Assembly: GCA_020746875.1 (NCBI GenBank)
Contig: JAGTJL010000009.1
Coordinates: 1,860,001 to 1,924,000 of the forward strand
DNA length: 64,000 nt
Direction of reading: 5' to 3'
From: Rhexocercosporidium sp. MPI-PUGE-AT-0058
Lineage: Eukaryota > Ascomycota > Leotiomycetes > Helotiales
Positions 46,533 through 59,100 of the stretch are shown here, piece after piece. A model generated the notes under the pieces. The model made no database searches. It was not told the origin of the DNA and saw only the letters and a list, made by a program, of their open reading frames with translations. Made by a program: the position numbers and the translations under genes. Position 1 is the stretch's first letter. Every line of letters starts with the position of its first letter.

Positions 46533-47783
46533 ATACGGTACGGCCCGTACTGGTAAAATAAAAAATAAAAAATAGGGTAGTAGAACGATAACGACAGTAT
46601 ATGATAGATTGCGCAACTTCTGTATATTATGATGGTTGGATTATGAAAGCGTTGGATTTGGTGTTAGCGATGTGATATTGTCTTTTGGGGAATTGGGTGG
46701 ATGTTTTTGATATCCTTAGATGACTTTCATGGCGGGAGGTAGATGGGATTAAAGGGCTGCCCAGACATCAGCTTGACAACAATCACATCCTGCGGGTTCG
46801 CTCTAGGCGGCTCAAAGACTCGAGGATCGTGCCTTAAACTTTCTTCTGGACTTCGAAGATCTGACGAACTCAAACGTGTGAAACCAAGAACAAATCTCTA
46901 GCTTCAAGGAAAAGACCTTGTCACGATCATACGACTTCCCCGTATTTCCATCATTCAAGGTACTCTCACTTCTAAGCTAACTTCAAACCCAATGGCAAGA
47001 ACAGTGATTGAATGCTTTCTCTCTGCGAGAAAGAACTATAACAGCTGACTGGAGAATTTCAACGTAGCTCTCACGTATGGTCTAAAGACTCTTCTATCCT
47101 TCTCTTCCTTCCGAACGGGTGAACTCGGGGGTCATTGATCAGCCCACTCGCTGTACGGTACATGATCCTTGGCACGCTGTTACAAATAATCGTTCGGTTC
47201 TTTCTCTTACCCCAACTTTTCTCCCTCTTCCCTTGTCGGAGGCTGGCAAACAAGGTACAGCTAGCTAGCAAAGAAAGCCCCACCGTCCCATCTAGGTCCT
47301 CGATGGCATCGATGCATAATAATTGCAATCAAGAACTTCTGATTGGTTGATGCGAGGGCGGTAAGGTATTGATACGACGGCTGAAAAGAACTCAGGTTCC
47401 GTCGCCGAGTCAAGCAGGTACTTGCCGACCCCGTTATCAGCTCATTGTCTCCGAGGTTTGTCTTTCTCCGTCACTTCTCCTTGGAGTTGTTCACTCTGAG
47501 TCGATGTACATTGCGTGGTTTGAGGTCATCCATGGCGGGTTGTGTGTCATTGTACAGCGGGTGGGCTTGGGATGAGGGTATATATGTATCGGTCTTGTAC
47601 GTGGGGATTGTGACTGCTGTGAGTTTGATCCATTGAGTTACTTACTTGCCTGTATATCACGCTTTCAAGATATTTTGGTATCGATCTGTATATCCCTCTC
47701 TTGCCCTTGTTCAAGATCACAAAAGACTATTCTTCTCCAAATATTTCACCCATCCAACATACAACTGAGCCCCCATCCCCAAA
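46533..47783. other. Intergenic, nothing recognised
   Basis: About 1.25 kb with the 3' region of the WD40 gene and the promoter of the protoglobin gene. No coherent coding signal. Confidence 0.45.
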
Positions 47784-48672
47784 ATGCAACACATATCCCC
47801 GAGCTCCCTCGAAGACCTCTCCTCCCGCATCTCCTACCTATCAGCTTTCCTCGACTTAACCCCCTCAGATGGCGAAGCTCTCCTCGCAGCCAAACCCCTC
47901 GTGGCGCCTCTCATCCCCACCATCCTCGATGCTGTCTACAGGAAACTCCTATCCTTCGACATCACGGCCAAAGCCTTCGTGCCGAAGAACACGGATTATG
48001 AGGGAGAGCTGGTGAAGAATGTGCAGGAGTTGACGTTGGATCATCCGCAGATTGCGCTGAGGAAGGACTTTTTGAAGGTTAGTGATTTTTCTAGCTCTTT
48101 TGTTTACTACTAGATTTGCTTGTCACTTCCTCTTTGGTGTGTTCTGTGCTTCTTTGTTATAACTTTTGAGAATTTTCACGGGATTGAGCTTGAGTTGCAC
48201 GAGTTCCGAGGGTTCTTGATATGTTTACTTTGAGAATTCATTGGGTGATTGAAATTGATATTGACGACTTTCTTAGAACTACCTCGTCAAACTCGTCTCA
48301 ACAACGGATCTCACACCCACATCACCCTTTTGGGTATACCTCAACAACGTAGGCATCATGCACACAGGTCAGCCGGGCTTCAAACATCGCGTCAAGCGCC
48401 CTGAGCTCAGAGTAGAGTACATCCACATGGGAGCTCTCCTCGGGTACGTGGTTGACATCGTGGTCGGCGCTGTGATGAGTATGGATGTCATTGACAATGA
48501 TATGAAGTGTAAGGTTATTAGGGCGTTAAATAAGGTCGTTTGGATTCAGAATGATTTGATGGCGAGGCATTATTTGGCCAAGGGTGGTGAGGAGGCTGGG
48601 GAGGCTGTTACGCCGCCACTTTCTGAGGGGGAGAGTGAGGGGGTTAGAGGAGGGTGTCCGTTTTCTGGGTAG
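47784..48672 (+). CDS. Protoglobin-domain (globin-sensor type) protein
   Basis: Two exons, 47784-48077 and 48277-48672, give 229 aa. A long 199-nt intron separates them. The all-helical fold starts with SLEDLSSRISYLSAFLDLT, DGEALLAAKPLVAPLIPTIL and AVYRKLLSFD, characteristic of the protoglobin family. The second exon contains WVYLNNVGIMHTG; the His of GIMH is the candidate proximal heme ligand, followed by LRVEYIHMGALLGYVVDIV. The C-terminus (GEAVTPPLSEGESEGVRGGCPFSG) is disordered with one Cys near the end. No output domain is attached, so it would be a stand-alone heme protein that binds O2, CO or NO, or a redox protein. Role unknown. Confidence 0.85.
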
Positions 48673-48936
48673 GGAGGAGGAGGAGGGTCTAAAGGGAGTG
48701 GTTTTTTGATGGGCTAGAGGCAATATTTTCTTGTATGTTTGTTTTGATCACAGTCTCCTCTTTTGTTTGCGATATACCATAGTCGAAATGTCCCCGGTTT
48801 CAAATCTGGCTTGCAGGCTTGCTACTTCACATATAATCCACAGAAGCGAATCTAATTTCCGTTGAGTAATACATGTTTTAATTTTCTTATTTTCCTCTAA
48901 TTCCATTACTTGTGTATGAGAAGCACCTCGCTCAAT

Positions 48937-50012
48937 TCACAGTCTAGGAAAGAATGTCTCATCAACCCGCCTATCAATAACAACTCTATCCGCCAACTCA
49001 GCAGCCACACACCCACCAGTCGCACTCGAAATCCCCCCCTTCCTAACCCCCCTCACCCCATCCGTCCCCTCAGTCGGCAGATCAAACAGACGGTTCCCCC
49101 CTCCACAACGTATCTGCATCACGCTCACAACATGACTCGAGATAACCTCCCCTTCAACAACCGCATCCGATCTCCTCTTCACCGAATGCAACACTGTCCG
49201 ATCCTGCCCCCTACCCCCACCTCCGGCATCTGATAATTACAATTATGCTCCTCGCCTTCACCAAACTCCCCCTTCCGTCTCATATGCACATACTCCACAG
49301 CCTGCCCAAATATCTCTCTGAGAAAGTGGTGATGGCGTGGGAATTCCAGTGTTTCCTTTGCAGTTCCCTCGTGTATTCGAATGTTAGAGAGCCTTCTTTA
49401 TTCCAAGGTGTTGTGCTATTATGAGCTGCGTAGAGGTCAATAGGACCTTCGGAAGTGGCAGTTGAAGTTGAAGGCGAGGTTCCCCGTTAGATATCTTGGA
49501 TTATAGAGTTGTAGTGTGTGTTGCAGCTAGGTGTCCATGCTGTGCGTTCTTTCTAATCGCTCTCTTCGTGGTATTGAAGCCATCTAACGTGTTCTCTACT
49601 ACATTTGCTCGGTCGTTATGCTCTTTTGTCCACGCGTTGTTTGGCACATTTTGTTGATCGATTAGTGCATTTCTGTAGACGAGTAGAGGTTCGACAGAGA
49701 ATACTGCATGCAATTGGTCTGATCGAGGGCTCAATGGCGCCTTATCGAGAGCATAATCTGAGATCGTTCGATAATTCCACGAGCATGTGGTTGGATTGGA
49801 GATATATTTACATTGGCTAGTGAGTTGCCTTTGCTCCAATATCTCGAGAGCCAAGTGATGAATACGGAGAGAATCAAACCCCAAAACAGAAAGAAAAAAA
49901 GAATTTGTTGCTTTATGTGAGCTGAGCGAAAGTTTGATCCGAGATCCTTGGAATTTTGCGAATAAAGGAGCATCCGAGTCGGTCGCAAGCAGAGCTTCTT
50001 GTTGCTACTCAT
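48937..50012 (-). pseudogene. Possible degraded gene with a membrane-anchored N-terminus
   Basis: An ATG at 50012 opens a frame with a basic N-terminus and one strong membrane span (ILFFFLFWGLILSVFITWL, about residues 37-55). Coding-like stretches continue in other frames: YALDKAPLSPRSDQLHAVF near 49700, DLYAAHNSTTPWNKEGSLTF near 49430, and SSHVVSVMQIRCGGGNRLF near 49100. I could not connect them with introns of correct phase. Either this is a decayed type II membrane or secreted protein gene, or the frames are chance. No family recognised. Confidence 0.22.
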
Positions 50013-51259
50013 TTCTCGTTTAAGCGAGCTCGTCTTTGTTGGTTGTCAACAATGGCAGAATGGGCTTGTGTGACAACACTATTGATGTGTGCTTGCGATT
50101 GATACACGACTTAGTCATTCTAGAACTTCATCTCTGAGATATGGGATGATATGATTTGTTGGGGACCCAGTCTATTTAATGGCTAGATGAAAAGCTAAAT
50201 GTGACTAACACTGCCAGCTTGCCAAGCTTCGTTGTATATTAACCGTTATTGAATAGACTTGGGTAATATTTATAAGCTATTGGTGCAAATGTCGCTAATT
50301 CAATACATCATAGTCATAGATTGAAGACTTATCTGAAACTCAGCGTATCGCATTGCTCAACAGTAATCCAGGGGTTGCAAGCACTACAAAGTTTGCCTCT
50401 CCCCAGCCTCTGCCCCGTGGCACTTTTGCCGTATTCTTCAAGGCAGATCATGCACTGAATGTCTTCTCTAGGATCTGCATTGGAATTTTCAAGTGTCATT
50501 GTCACAACTCTAGCGCTGGCCTTGAGTTCATCTTCTTGATCGGTTTTTGTAGTAGCCTAGCCGTGGTGTCATATAAAAAGATGTTCGGTTTGAGATGCTG
50601 CACAAATCTTGGATCAGTTCCGAATTACTGATGACTTCGTGTGAATCTACCTGGGGATATGCACGGCATATTTCCGTTGAGGGTTCAGAATCCTTTGGTT
50701 GTGATTCTTCGCTCTGCTGTGGAAAGTCTGACGGTTTGAAAATTGATATTCGACAGCGAAGTTGTATCCATATCGAGCTCACTAGCGGAGGTCATGTTGC
50801 TGACTCCTGAAGGAAGTTGATATCCTGAGAGGGACCTTCTCGTCTTTCAAAAAATCATTGAAGAATAGTGGAGGCTGAAATGGATTGTGTGTATTTCTGT
50901 GAAACGGAACAGATTGATTCGATGGACAACTAGTATATGATTCACCAGCTAGATCGTGTATATCTGTCACAGTGTGCCACAAACAATCCTCTTTCCCTTG
51001 GCACTCCGTCAATCAAGGTAATCGAGAAGTCTAAGCATTGGTCTTGCGGAACTCAAAACAGAGAGAAAATATTGAATCATGCTAGATATTTTATCCTAAC
51101 TTCTAGTTCCATGAAGCTCCACTATGCTAGATGGATGCTGCTGCTTCAAGGCCTTTCTCTAGACAGGCCGTTCAACGCAGACAGCTCATGTCATCAGGAG
51201 TTTGAAGACTCCTAACTTGAACAAGATTAGCACTTATTTCTACGCAATGCCTGTTGACT
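50013..51259. other. Intergenic, nothing recognised
   Basis: About 1.25 kb without supported genes. The frames at 50353-50631 and 50937-51215 show no domains. Confidence 0.4.
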
Positions 51260-52606
51260 TCATGATCTCCATCCACGCTCCATCATCCTCCGTCGGTGCC
51301 ACCGTACCACTTCCTCATCATACAACCCCCTAAGACCATCATCGCGTGTCCTTTCTTGTTGTGTGGTGTCTATACTAGAGGCTCTTCCCGTATATTCAGT
51401 GGAATGTACTTCGTAACTAAACCCTGTGCTCGGTATTCTTGTTGCAGGTGGAGTTCTTTGACTAGATTCTCCCCCTGCTGGCTCAGAGGGTGGATCGCCG
51501 GAATATTGAATCACTGGATGAGTACCAGAAGCACTTCCTCCTTGCAGCCATGTGCGTCTTGCGGCCGAGTTTTCATCCCCTAATGCTAGGCCCCCATAGG
51601 CCGGAGATCTTCTCCAATCGTTGTGTAAATCCCTGGATGCACCTTCTCCCATTCCTTCCAGTTCCCTTTCCCTGGCACTATTCATTGTCTCTATTCTCTC
51701 TACCAAGTTGAGTATATTTTCATCCGTCAGGTGGGTGGCCTCGTCATTGATATGATCTTCTCGCATGTAGTGCGGGTGAATACTATCTCTTCGGGTATTT
51801 AGACGAAGCTGTTCCCCTGAGATATGATGCAACGTATTTCCACGGCTTGGCTGGTATACTCTAGGCCTATCTACAGCATCGAAGAAAGGAAAAGAAGGAC
51901 GATAGACAGGGACAGTACGAGCAGCACGCATAAGGTCGTCCCATGGTCGTGCTGGTCCTGGACGTCCGAACTGTTGCCCAAAATGCGGTCCGACAACCAT
52001 CATATTGGCAGTTCCGTCACCTGCGATCGAGTGACGGATGGTGTCGATGACTTGACGGCAGAGTGGGCATCTAAGCGTGCTTTCGTCTCGAGTGCCTGCA
52101 TACACATGTATAAGCCACGGCATGATGCAGTCTATGTCGAATCTGTGGCCACAGGGTTGTAAAATACAGAGTCTTGTGATGGCTTCGAAGCATATTGTGC
52201 AATTTTCTGGAGCTTCGGGAGCAAGGATTATTGATATCGCAGGTGTTATTGACGGTTCTCCAGGTTCGTTGCTTGCCGATACAAGGGTGGAGATAGGAGC
52301 CTGCTCGACCTCTGCCCCTTGCCGATCTCGAGTAGTAGATTCTTCATGAGACGAAGACGCTTGTCCGGAAACATGCCGTATGAGATCTCCGAGGTAAGCT
52401 GACGTTCTTTGCAACTCCTGGCCGAGGTTAAGATTGCGAGCTTCGATCACAGGTCTTATTCTTCTTATGAAAGAGGTCCAAGAGGAGTTCCCGTTCCCTT
52501 CTCCCACAAGCCTCGATATTTCGTCAACAATGTCCTTTAGCTCTTGCAGCAGTATTGTTCTGGAATCGGGCAGCTGCTCCGCCTCGGTTTCTCTCGCGGT
52601 GCTCAT
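51260..52606 (-). CDS. RING-finger protein, probable E3 ubiquitin ligase
   Basis: Single-exon gene, 448 aa, from the ATG at 52606 (MSTARETEAEQLP). The N-terminal 130 residues are helical and polar. The RING domain at about 135-185 reads CTICFEAI, LQPCGHRFDIDC and LRCPLC, i.e. C-x2-C, C-x-H, then D in place of the usual fifth-ligand His, C, and the last C-x2-C pair. Asp can replace that ligand in some RINGs. A 12-residue insertion (WLIHVYAGTRDES) separates the two halves. The rest is disordered, with an Arg/Glu-rich helix near the end (EEVVRWHRRRMMERGW). No membrane segment. Substrate unknown. It lies 352 bp downstream, on the same strand, of the GH5 gene. Confidence 0.85.
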   Translation of the reverse strand: MSTARETEAEQLPDSRTILLQELKDIVDEISRLVGEGNGNSSWTSFIRRIRPVIEARNLNLGQELQRTSAYLGDLIRHVSGQASSSHEESTTRDRQGAEVEQAPISTLVSASNEPGEPSITPAISIILAPEAPENCTICFEAITRLCILQPCGHRFDIDCIMPWLIHVYAGTRDESTLRCPLCRQVIDTIRHSIAGDGTANMMVVGPHFGQQFGRPGPARPWDDLMRAARTVPVYRPSFPFFDAVDRPRVYQPSRGNTLHHISGEQLRLNTRRDSIHPHYMREDHINDEATHLTDENILNLVERIETMNSARERELEGMGEGASRDLHNDWRRSPAYGGLALGDENSAARRTWLQGGSASGTHPVIQYSGDPPSEPAGGESSQRTPPATRIPSTGFSYEVHSTEYTGRASSIDTTQQERTRDDGLRGLYDEEVVRWHRRRMMERGWRS

Positions 52607-52957
52607 ATTTGCAATCTCCAAAGGTTAGTAGTGAGGTAAGAGGGGTTGAGAAGGGAGTGTAAAGATATGTTGCATAATTTTGGGAATAACCCGTATTTGT
52701 GGTAAGTACTGGAGTTCCCGCTGGGGCGTGAATGTCAATATGAGTCGAGCGCCTCGTCTCAAGAAACATAAAGAGAGTTTCTGTGAATCAAATTCGAAGC
52801 GAAACCCATGATACATCAGAGAAAGAAGACAGTCAAAAACTCGCAGCCAGAAACGGGAGTAGCAAAAAAGTGCCTGGAAGCTAGGCAAGGAGTTTCTCCT
52901 CAGAAGATGTATGTACAAGAATTTGACCCAAATTTTCCTCTACCAGGCTCTCCATAC

Positions 52958-54367
52958 TTAGATGTATTTTGCTAAGGTGTCTACATACGCAACGTACCCA
53001 GTACCGGCCTCTGGCTCCATCGAGAAGATGTAGTTGCCCCTGTCAAATAAGTTAGCGTGAGGTTCCTTTGCACTTTTTGTTGAGAAGAAGAGTGAGATTT
53101 CTTACCACCATGGTCCACCTCCCCACCAAATTGCCCCCATCCAGACATCACTACCTTCCACAAGAGCATCAAGCAAGCCTGTGACTGCAGATTTACAGAC
53201 GGTGTTTGCACCTCCTGCAAACTCTCCTAGTATACCCTTTTTCCCATTTGCTTGCAACCATTTGGTGGCCTCCGCAATACGCTCGGCACCAATAGTTGAA
53301 GAGACACAGACATCCGAAGTTCCTGATCCGTCGGAATCCAGGTATTGATGCATTTCGTAAACTATCTTGTTGGAAGGATCGGTGAGGTTGCCCATCACAT
53401 TCGAATTGCCCGAGGAAGTCCAGGTCCATGCTCCACTATATGACTATTATGTTGTTAGGACTATTCCTACTAGACTCAGTGGTGACTTACGGTCCCCTCG
53501 ACAAATATATACTGTTTTGTTGCCCCAGCAGCTCTTACGCCGTCGATGCAAGCCTGGTTGAGGTCCGCAACCAGCTGGTTCGATGGCTCATCGTGGAACT
53601 CATTATTACAGTCGAAGATGACCTTATCGTTGGACTTGAATTCGGTTGCGACATTGGTCCAGAAAGTCTTGAAGTTAGCTGTCGAGGTAAATATTGAACC
53701 CCCATAACGACCAAAGTTATGAGCATCTATGACCGCATGTGCACCTGCTGTGGTGATGTGAGTGACCAATGTAGAGAGACCACCAAGGTATGTTGTGTCA
53801 AGAGCTACGGTCATCGCGCCCTGAGCAAGACGCTCCATCTGAATCGGAATGCGGATGATGTTCATCCCCTTGCCCATCAATGTATCGATTGAAGCTGTCA
53901 AGGGCCAGGTGTAGTCCTTCCCCAGTGTTCCTGGGATGTTCGCATTGCCGAACTCAGCACCAGATTCATTCACACCAAGCCATTGGAGCGCTCCAGTTGA
54001 GTTTGAGCTTCCAGCGGAGACCGCTACTGTAGCAGCAACATGTGTCTTAGAGGGACCAGTCGAGCTTCCAATGCTGCTTGGTGTCTGAACAGCAGGCTCA
54101 GCTGTAGAAGAGACAATGATGCTCGTAGAAGTTGGGCCGGAGTTGGTAGTAGCAATGTCAACACTGCTTGAGGTTGCCATTGCAGATGATACAACTAAAT
54201 TTCCATAAGTAAATGTCGAAATCCGCAGCACCAAGATACGCACCAGCAGCCGCTGAAGAATCTGGAATTTCCGAATCACAGTCATCTAAATCGACTTCTG
54301 CAATGGGAGCAGCGAAGACTGAAGCCGACAGGCCAGCCGCGGCTAAGAAGGAAGCTGAGAAGCGCAT
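52958..54367 (-). CDS. Secreted GH5 endo-beta-1,4-glucanase (cellulase)
   Basis: Four exons (54367-54244, 54194-53491, 53443-53106, 53039-52958) total 1248 nt, 415 aa. The signal peptide is [21 protein letters not shown]. Residues 20-105 form a Ser/Thr-rich linker ([20 protein letters not shown]) without a CBM1 cellulose-binding module, unlike the classic Cel5A. The catalytic domain has [41 protein letters not shown], the acid/base Glu in [11 protein letters not shown] (normally NNEYHD), [24 protein letters not shown] and the nucleophile Glu in ILGEFAGG. The exon 3 acceptor at 53444 was chosen because it restores the conserved SGAWTW. It cleaves internal beta-1,4 bonds in cellulose outside the cell. 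Confidence 0.93.
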
Positions 54368-55375
54368 GGTACGAATGAGTGACTGTATGAACAAGAAGAA
54401 GAAAAAAGAATGACAAGACTCGATGAATTTGACCCAAGAAAATTGGCGTGGGAAGAAGCTCTTTAAATCAAAGACCGACTCAGATAGACCAACCCATTTA
54501 GGGTTGAAAATTAGTTGTCGTAGGCTCCTATATGTGGGGAGATTTATCTCATCCTTCAATAATTATGGTCCACTCGGATCGGAAACTGAGGGAAAGCGGA
54601 AAAGTACATGGCTGGAATGAGGATGGTCAAGCCTGATCCTTACCGGGAGATCAGATAAACTGTCCGGTCTAGAAACAAATGAGATGGGATGATAAACGAC
54701 GCAGCGAGCGTTTGAAGTGATTGAAGCGATCTGCAATAGATTGCGGACTGCTTGTTATGTTTGTTTATGTGAAACATTGAAACGGTAAATGGGACAGGGA
54801 TGGCTGCCGAACTCAATCATCGTCAGGTGACGCGCATAGTTGGGGAACGATAGCTGGGGATCGCGGTTTCAATTTTGGACAGAATCAAGATGGGAGACTC
54901 TGGCCTACTCTCCAAAGGGGACCGGATCGTTTCCATACGTGGTCTCCAGGACTTGTCCAAAGGAAGTCATGCTTCATTATTGTCCTAATTCGAGGGTCAG
55001 AGTTGTTAGCGAATTAAATGGGATAAATAAAGCTACTTTGAAAGAAACAGATTATTGGATACCGTCGAGAGATGATCCAAGTCATCCAAAAGGGTGGCAG
55101 TTGGGAGAAAGGAGAAGGACGTTGGGAAAAGCTTCATGTCAAGATGTCGCAGACTTGGCATTCTTGCCCCTTTTCAATCTCGCTTGTGGTCAAGTGATGC
55201 CTGTAAGGAAGCGTAATTCTAAGTATACTGCATCCGGTTGGTATTTATCACTAGCATAGCATCGTAGTCAAGTGATGCTCGTAGGAGTATCAAATAGTGT
55301 GTCCTAAAAGAACCCAGGCAAATAAATATATGTCATTGATCTCTCACCCAAGCGACACCTCGTCGTAAACTTCTT
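54368..55375. other. Intergenic, GH5 promoter side
   Basis: About 1 kb. The open frame at 54840-55259 starts with a non-ATG codon and has no known domain, so I do not call it. Confidence 0.45.
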
Positions 55376-55798
55376 TTAGGCGCCGTAAATTCCACCCAAG
55401 AGGACACCTCCAAATAACCACCCCAAAGTCCAAGCCAGATCAGCTCTGATTACCAACCGCTCACCTCGGCTAACGACAGGATGACTAGCCGTGCTAGTGT
55501 TATTCATGACTACTAGAAGATATCGTTCGCAATATTCGTATCTGCTCGCCCTGTAGCCTCCGACACCCATCCCGAGGCAAAATGCACCCAAGAGTGCGAT
55601 AAACACGATAATCCATCTCGTAGTCGTAGATCTGCCGTATCTCAGCAAGGGTCGTTGATATCTGGATTGTGGTAGAGGAGGCGCAACTGCAGGCTAAGTA
55701 TGTTGCGGGCCACCGTTGTGTTCAGTGGAACCTCCTCGAGGTCCCAGCTCGATGCTGATCAATCGTGGATGTTCGTCACTTGGTCCAGCTAAGTTCAT
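55376..55798 (-). pseudogene. Small membrane protein interrupted by one in-frame TAG
   Basis: From the ATG at 55798 the frame runs MNLAGPSDEHPRLISIELG for 34 residues to a TAG at 55694-55696, then continues open in the same frame for 106 codons to 55376. The second part starts with a proline-rich stretch (PAVAPPLPQ), then RRW-type basic residues, one membrane span (WIIVFIALLGAFCLGMGVGG), a Cys/Tyr-rich turn and a second hydrophobic C-terminal span (LAWTLGWLFGGVLLGGIYGA). The continuous frame across the stop suggests a recently acquired nonsense change, stop readthrough or an unrecognised tiny intron. I recognise no family. Confidence 0.4.
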
Positions 55799-56124
55799 TG
55801 TTTGGTGAATCGGGCATGTTTTGGTAAGTTCATTGCGAGTTGAGACAACTTCAGGCAGTTTTTGATTTGCAGCATGGCATGCTTCCCTTCTGTTAAGTAC
55901 GAGATAGACTCCTCTAAAGCGACCATTCACAACTTAGATGATTAATGTAATTCTTTCTTCCGAAGACAAGGTCAGGTAGTCATCGACTTCCATGAGAACT
56001 GGTTCGACGTTGACTGGACATCAACTGCTGCAAACCCAAAACTTTTGCAGAAACAACACACGTGGTATACTAACTGCTAACGTCATATTCCGCTTAGTCC
56101 CGAGGCCAACTCCACGCTTCTATT
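55799..56124. other. Intergenic, nothing recognised
   Basis: About 330 bp between the small membrane-protein frame and the EFL1 stop. Nothing seen. Confidence 0.4.
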
Positions 56125-59100
56125 TTATCGCTTCAAAGTTTTTTGCTTTTCAGCATCCTTCACAAGTTTCTTTCCACTGACCATCAAACCCTTCCGCTTC
56201 CTCACACTATCCATATATCTTTTAGCCACATTCTCCTTGTCAGCCAACTCTCCAAGATCCTCCAAGTCGTCTTCCGTGAATGGAACCCAAAAGGGATCTT
56301 CGTCTAGAATCTCGTATCCTTGGAAAATGAGTTGTGGCGACGCAGCGCCTGATGTTCGTTTGCGTATCTCGTCACTGAAGCCGAATGATTCAGCGACTGG
56401 AAGGAGTGATTGGATAGTGAAGAATGGTGTGCCCTCGTTCATTGCTTCTGACTGGACACGTCCACGTCGACGGGTCAGAACATCATAGACCCGTCCGAGA
56501 ACCTCAGCTGGAATAGATTTAGCATTATCGACACTTGCATGCATGGATAGACTTACTGCTAGCTTGAATTTCGCAAGAATACATTGCGAGTAGTAAGCGA
56601 GGACTCCAGTCTAAGAATCCCTGCCGAATAGCCTGTTGTACAGTCTTGATTACTTCACCAGTAAGACGGCCAAGCTTGTCGCGGGCAGAAGAATCGTCGT
56701 CTGTTGAGGGCGTCACAGTGATCTCTTCGAGGAAGACAGCAATTCCTTGAACTGGCTCGTTGCACATAGGTCCTTGGGCGGTTGCAAGCTGGAAAGCATA
56801 GTTGATTTTATCCGAGAAATCCTGTGCTTGTAAAGTATCACCAACAGTTTGCTCCTTCTCATCTCCTTCTTCACGTAGGCTGGTTATCGTTAGCAAAAAT
56901 GGCTAAATCCCAAGCTAAGTTGACTTACAATCTTCCACAAATTCCGTCCTTAGTTGCATCTATCAACAGGTTTGGTCCTGTTCTTCGAGGTCCAAATGCT
57001 GTAATCTGTTCTACAGCGTTTGCCCAGATGTCTCGATGACCCTTAACACCTTCAAAGGTGGCCTGGAGCTGCTTTTTGAATTCAGGGAGTGACAGAACTT
57101 TCGTAGAATCAATCACGTCGTCAACATCCTCTTGATCTGATCCTTCCTTATCTCCGTTCACATCAACACCCTTCTCCGCTGCTTGTCGATCGGAGTAGAG
57201 GCGTTTGATAGCACTAGAATTTTTTAAAAGGAACTCAGACACCTCTGCAGGAAGAGGCCGGACATTTAGTCGAATGGTGACTTGTTTGGAAGTTGTTACT
57301 GCAACGACGGTACCTCTTCCGAGCTCCTTATTCGTGGGAGGTTTCATCTCCTCTGCTCGAATGATGGTCTCGCGGTATGGGACAATCGGCTCACCCGCTT
57401 GAATCTCGCATTTGGCAAATCTCTCTCGGAGGTCAGTCAAGCAACGTTCGAGATGTAGCTCTCCAGCCGTTAAGAGGACGTGCTCGCCACTTTCAAACTG
57501 TTCATACTCTGCGCACGGATCGCTCTGAACAAGCAATTTGAGTCCAGTTATCATTTTGTCCAGATCTGCTGGGCTGACAGGCTCGAGTGCGACACGAACA
57601 ATTGGTTTCGAAGCCATGTTAACACCCGCAAGGTTGACGCTACCCTCAAGTTGACTACAGATGGTTCCAGACTTGAGGACATGGCCTTCTAATCCTGCAA
57701 TACCGAAAACAACTCCAGCAGGCACGGATGTTAGAGGCTCAAGTCCTCTGCCCATCAGTAGATATAAGCCAGTGACCGTGACCTTCTGCGGTTTGGGAGT
57801 GTGATGAGGATCTGCTGGTGTGAACTTTGGCGACAGCACATAAACAGAGTCGCCAACCGACAACTTTCCAGAGTATATTCTAGCAAATCCAATCAAATGT
57901 TCACGATCAGATTGCTTATCCTCTTCGGTGTTCGGGTCCTCGAGGCTGGTCTCTCTAATTGCATCTGTGAGACCACTGATCGAATCTGTGGCATCGCCGC
58001 CCTCTAGTGCTTGTGCTCTGGCAATCTCTGCGCGTTTCCGGCGTCCCATCTCTTTTGCCTCTTCAGGACTCAGCGCACCTCTGCGTTTATTTTCTGGCAA
58101 CTCGCTTTCTGGTATAGAGACCATTTTGCTGATGTATGCCACCACTGGATCATTGGTTGAACTCTTGGACTTGATCATGGCATCCCGAATTGTTGGATCA
58201 ACTGAGTTGAAGCCAGGCGAATTGTCGATAAGAGCCGGTAATCTCTCTTCTTGGGCTACTGGTGGTGATGGTAGAGACTCGATTACGGACACCAGTAGTG
58301 CTGTGGAAAGTGGCAACCAAGCACTGAAAAGTGTAGTAAGAATGGCCCGAGGGTCTCTTGAACGGGTTATGTGAGGAGGAAGTGTGATATTCAACGATTT
58401 GGTGATTTTCTCGGTCATCACTGGGTCACTAATACTGGCATGTTAGGACTTTGGACATAATGGTTTGATTAAGTATACACAGAAAGGAGAGAATGAGATC
58501 CACGCACCCCTTGCCCTTATCTCCACCTGTTGTAGCCTGATATACAGCCCATATTTGATCAAGCACCAGTTGGACGAACATAGGCTTGAGATTCCGGCCT
58601 TTCAAATGCTTTTGTCCCAATACCTTTTTGGTTTTGGGATCTAGATAAAAGTCTCCCCAGAGTACCTTTTCCATAGCTGTTCGTTTGATTCCCAGCTTTT
58701 TCTCGTACAAGCTGGCAAACTGCCTTACCGTAAAAGCCCAGCCATCGATAGCACTGCTAAATATGACGTTGTTTTTCTCTGGCGCAAAATATATATCCTC
58801 ATCATCCTTTTCCTCAAAAGTATTGCTCGCAGCAGCAATGCTTTCGGTATCGATAGATGTTGTTCCGTTCACAGCTTCTCGATCAGCCTTCTCCTTTTCT
58901 TTCGCGGCAGCTACAGCAATTCTCTCGTCGACTCTTTCTCTCCAGTTCAGATCCTCCTCCATCCTCTCTCCTTGAAAGAAGCTACCAAGTACTGCGTTGA
59001 CCTGCTCCAAAAGCTTGTTTAAATGTATGTATGCCTCTCCGGGGGTCATCTTCAGTTCCGTAATGAGTCGGTCCATTTTGTTGATCACTAGTAATGGCTT

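Noticed and set aside
54840..55259. 139-codon frame
   Set aside because: Starts with TTG rather than ATG, has no splice-consistent extension and no known domain.
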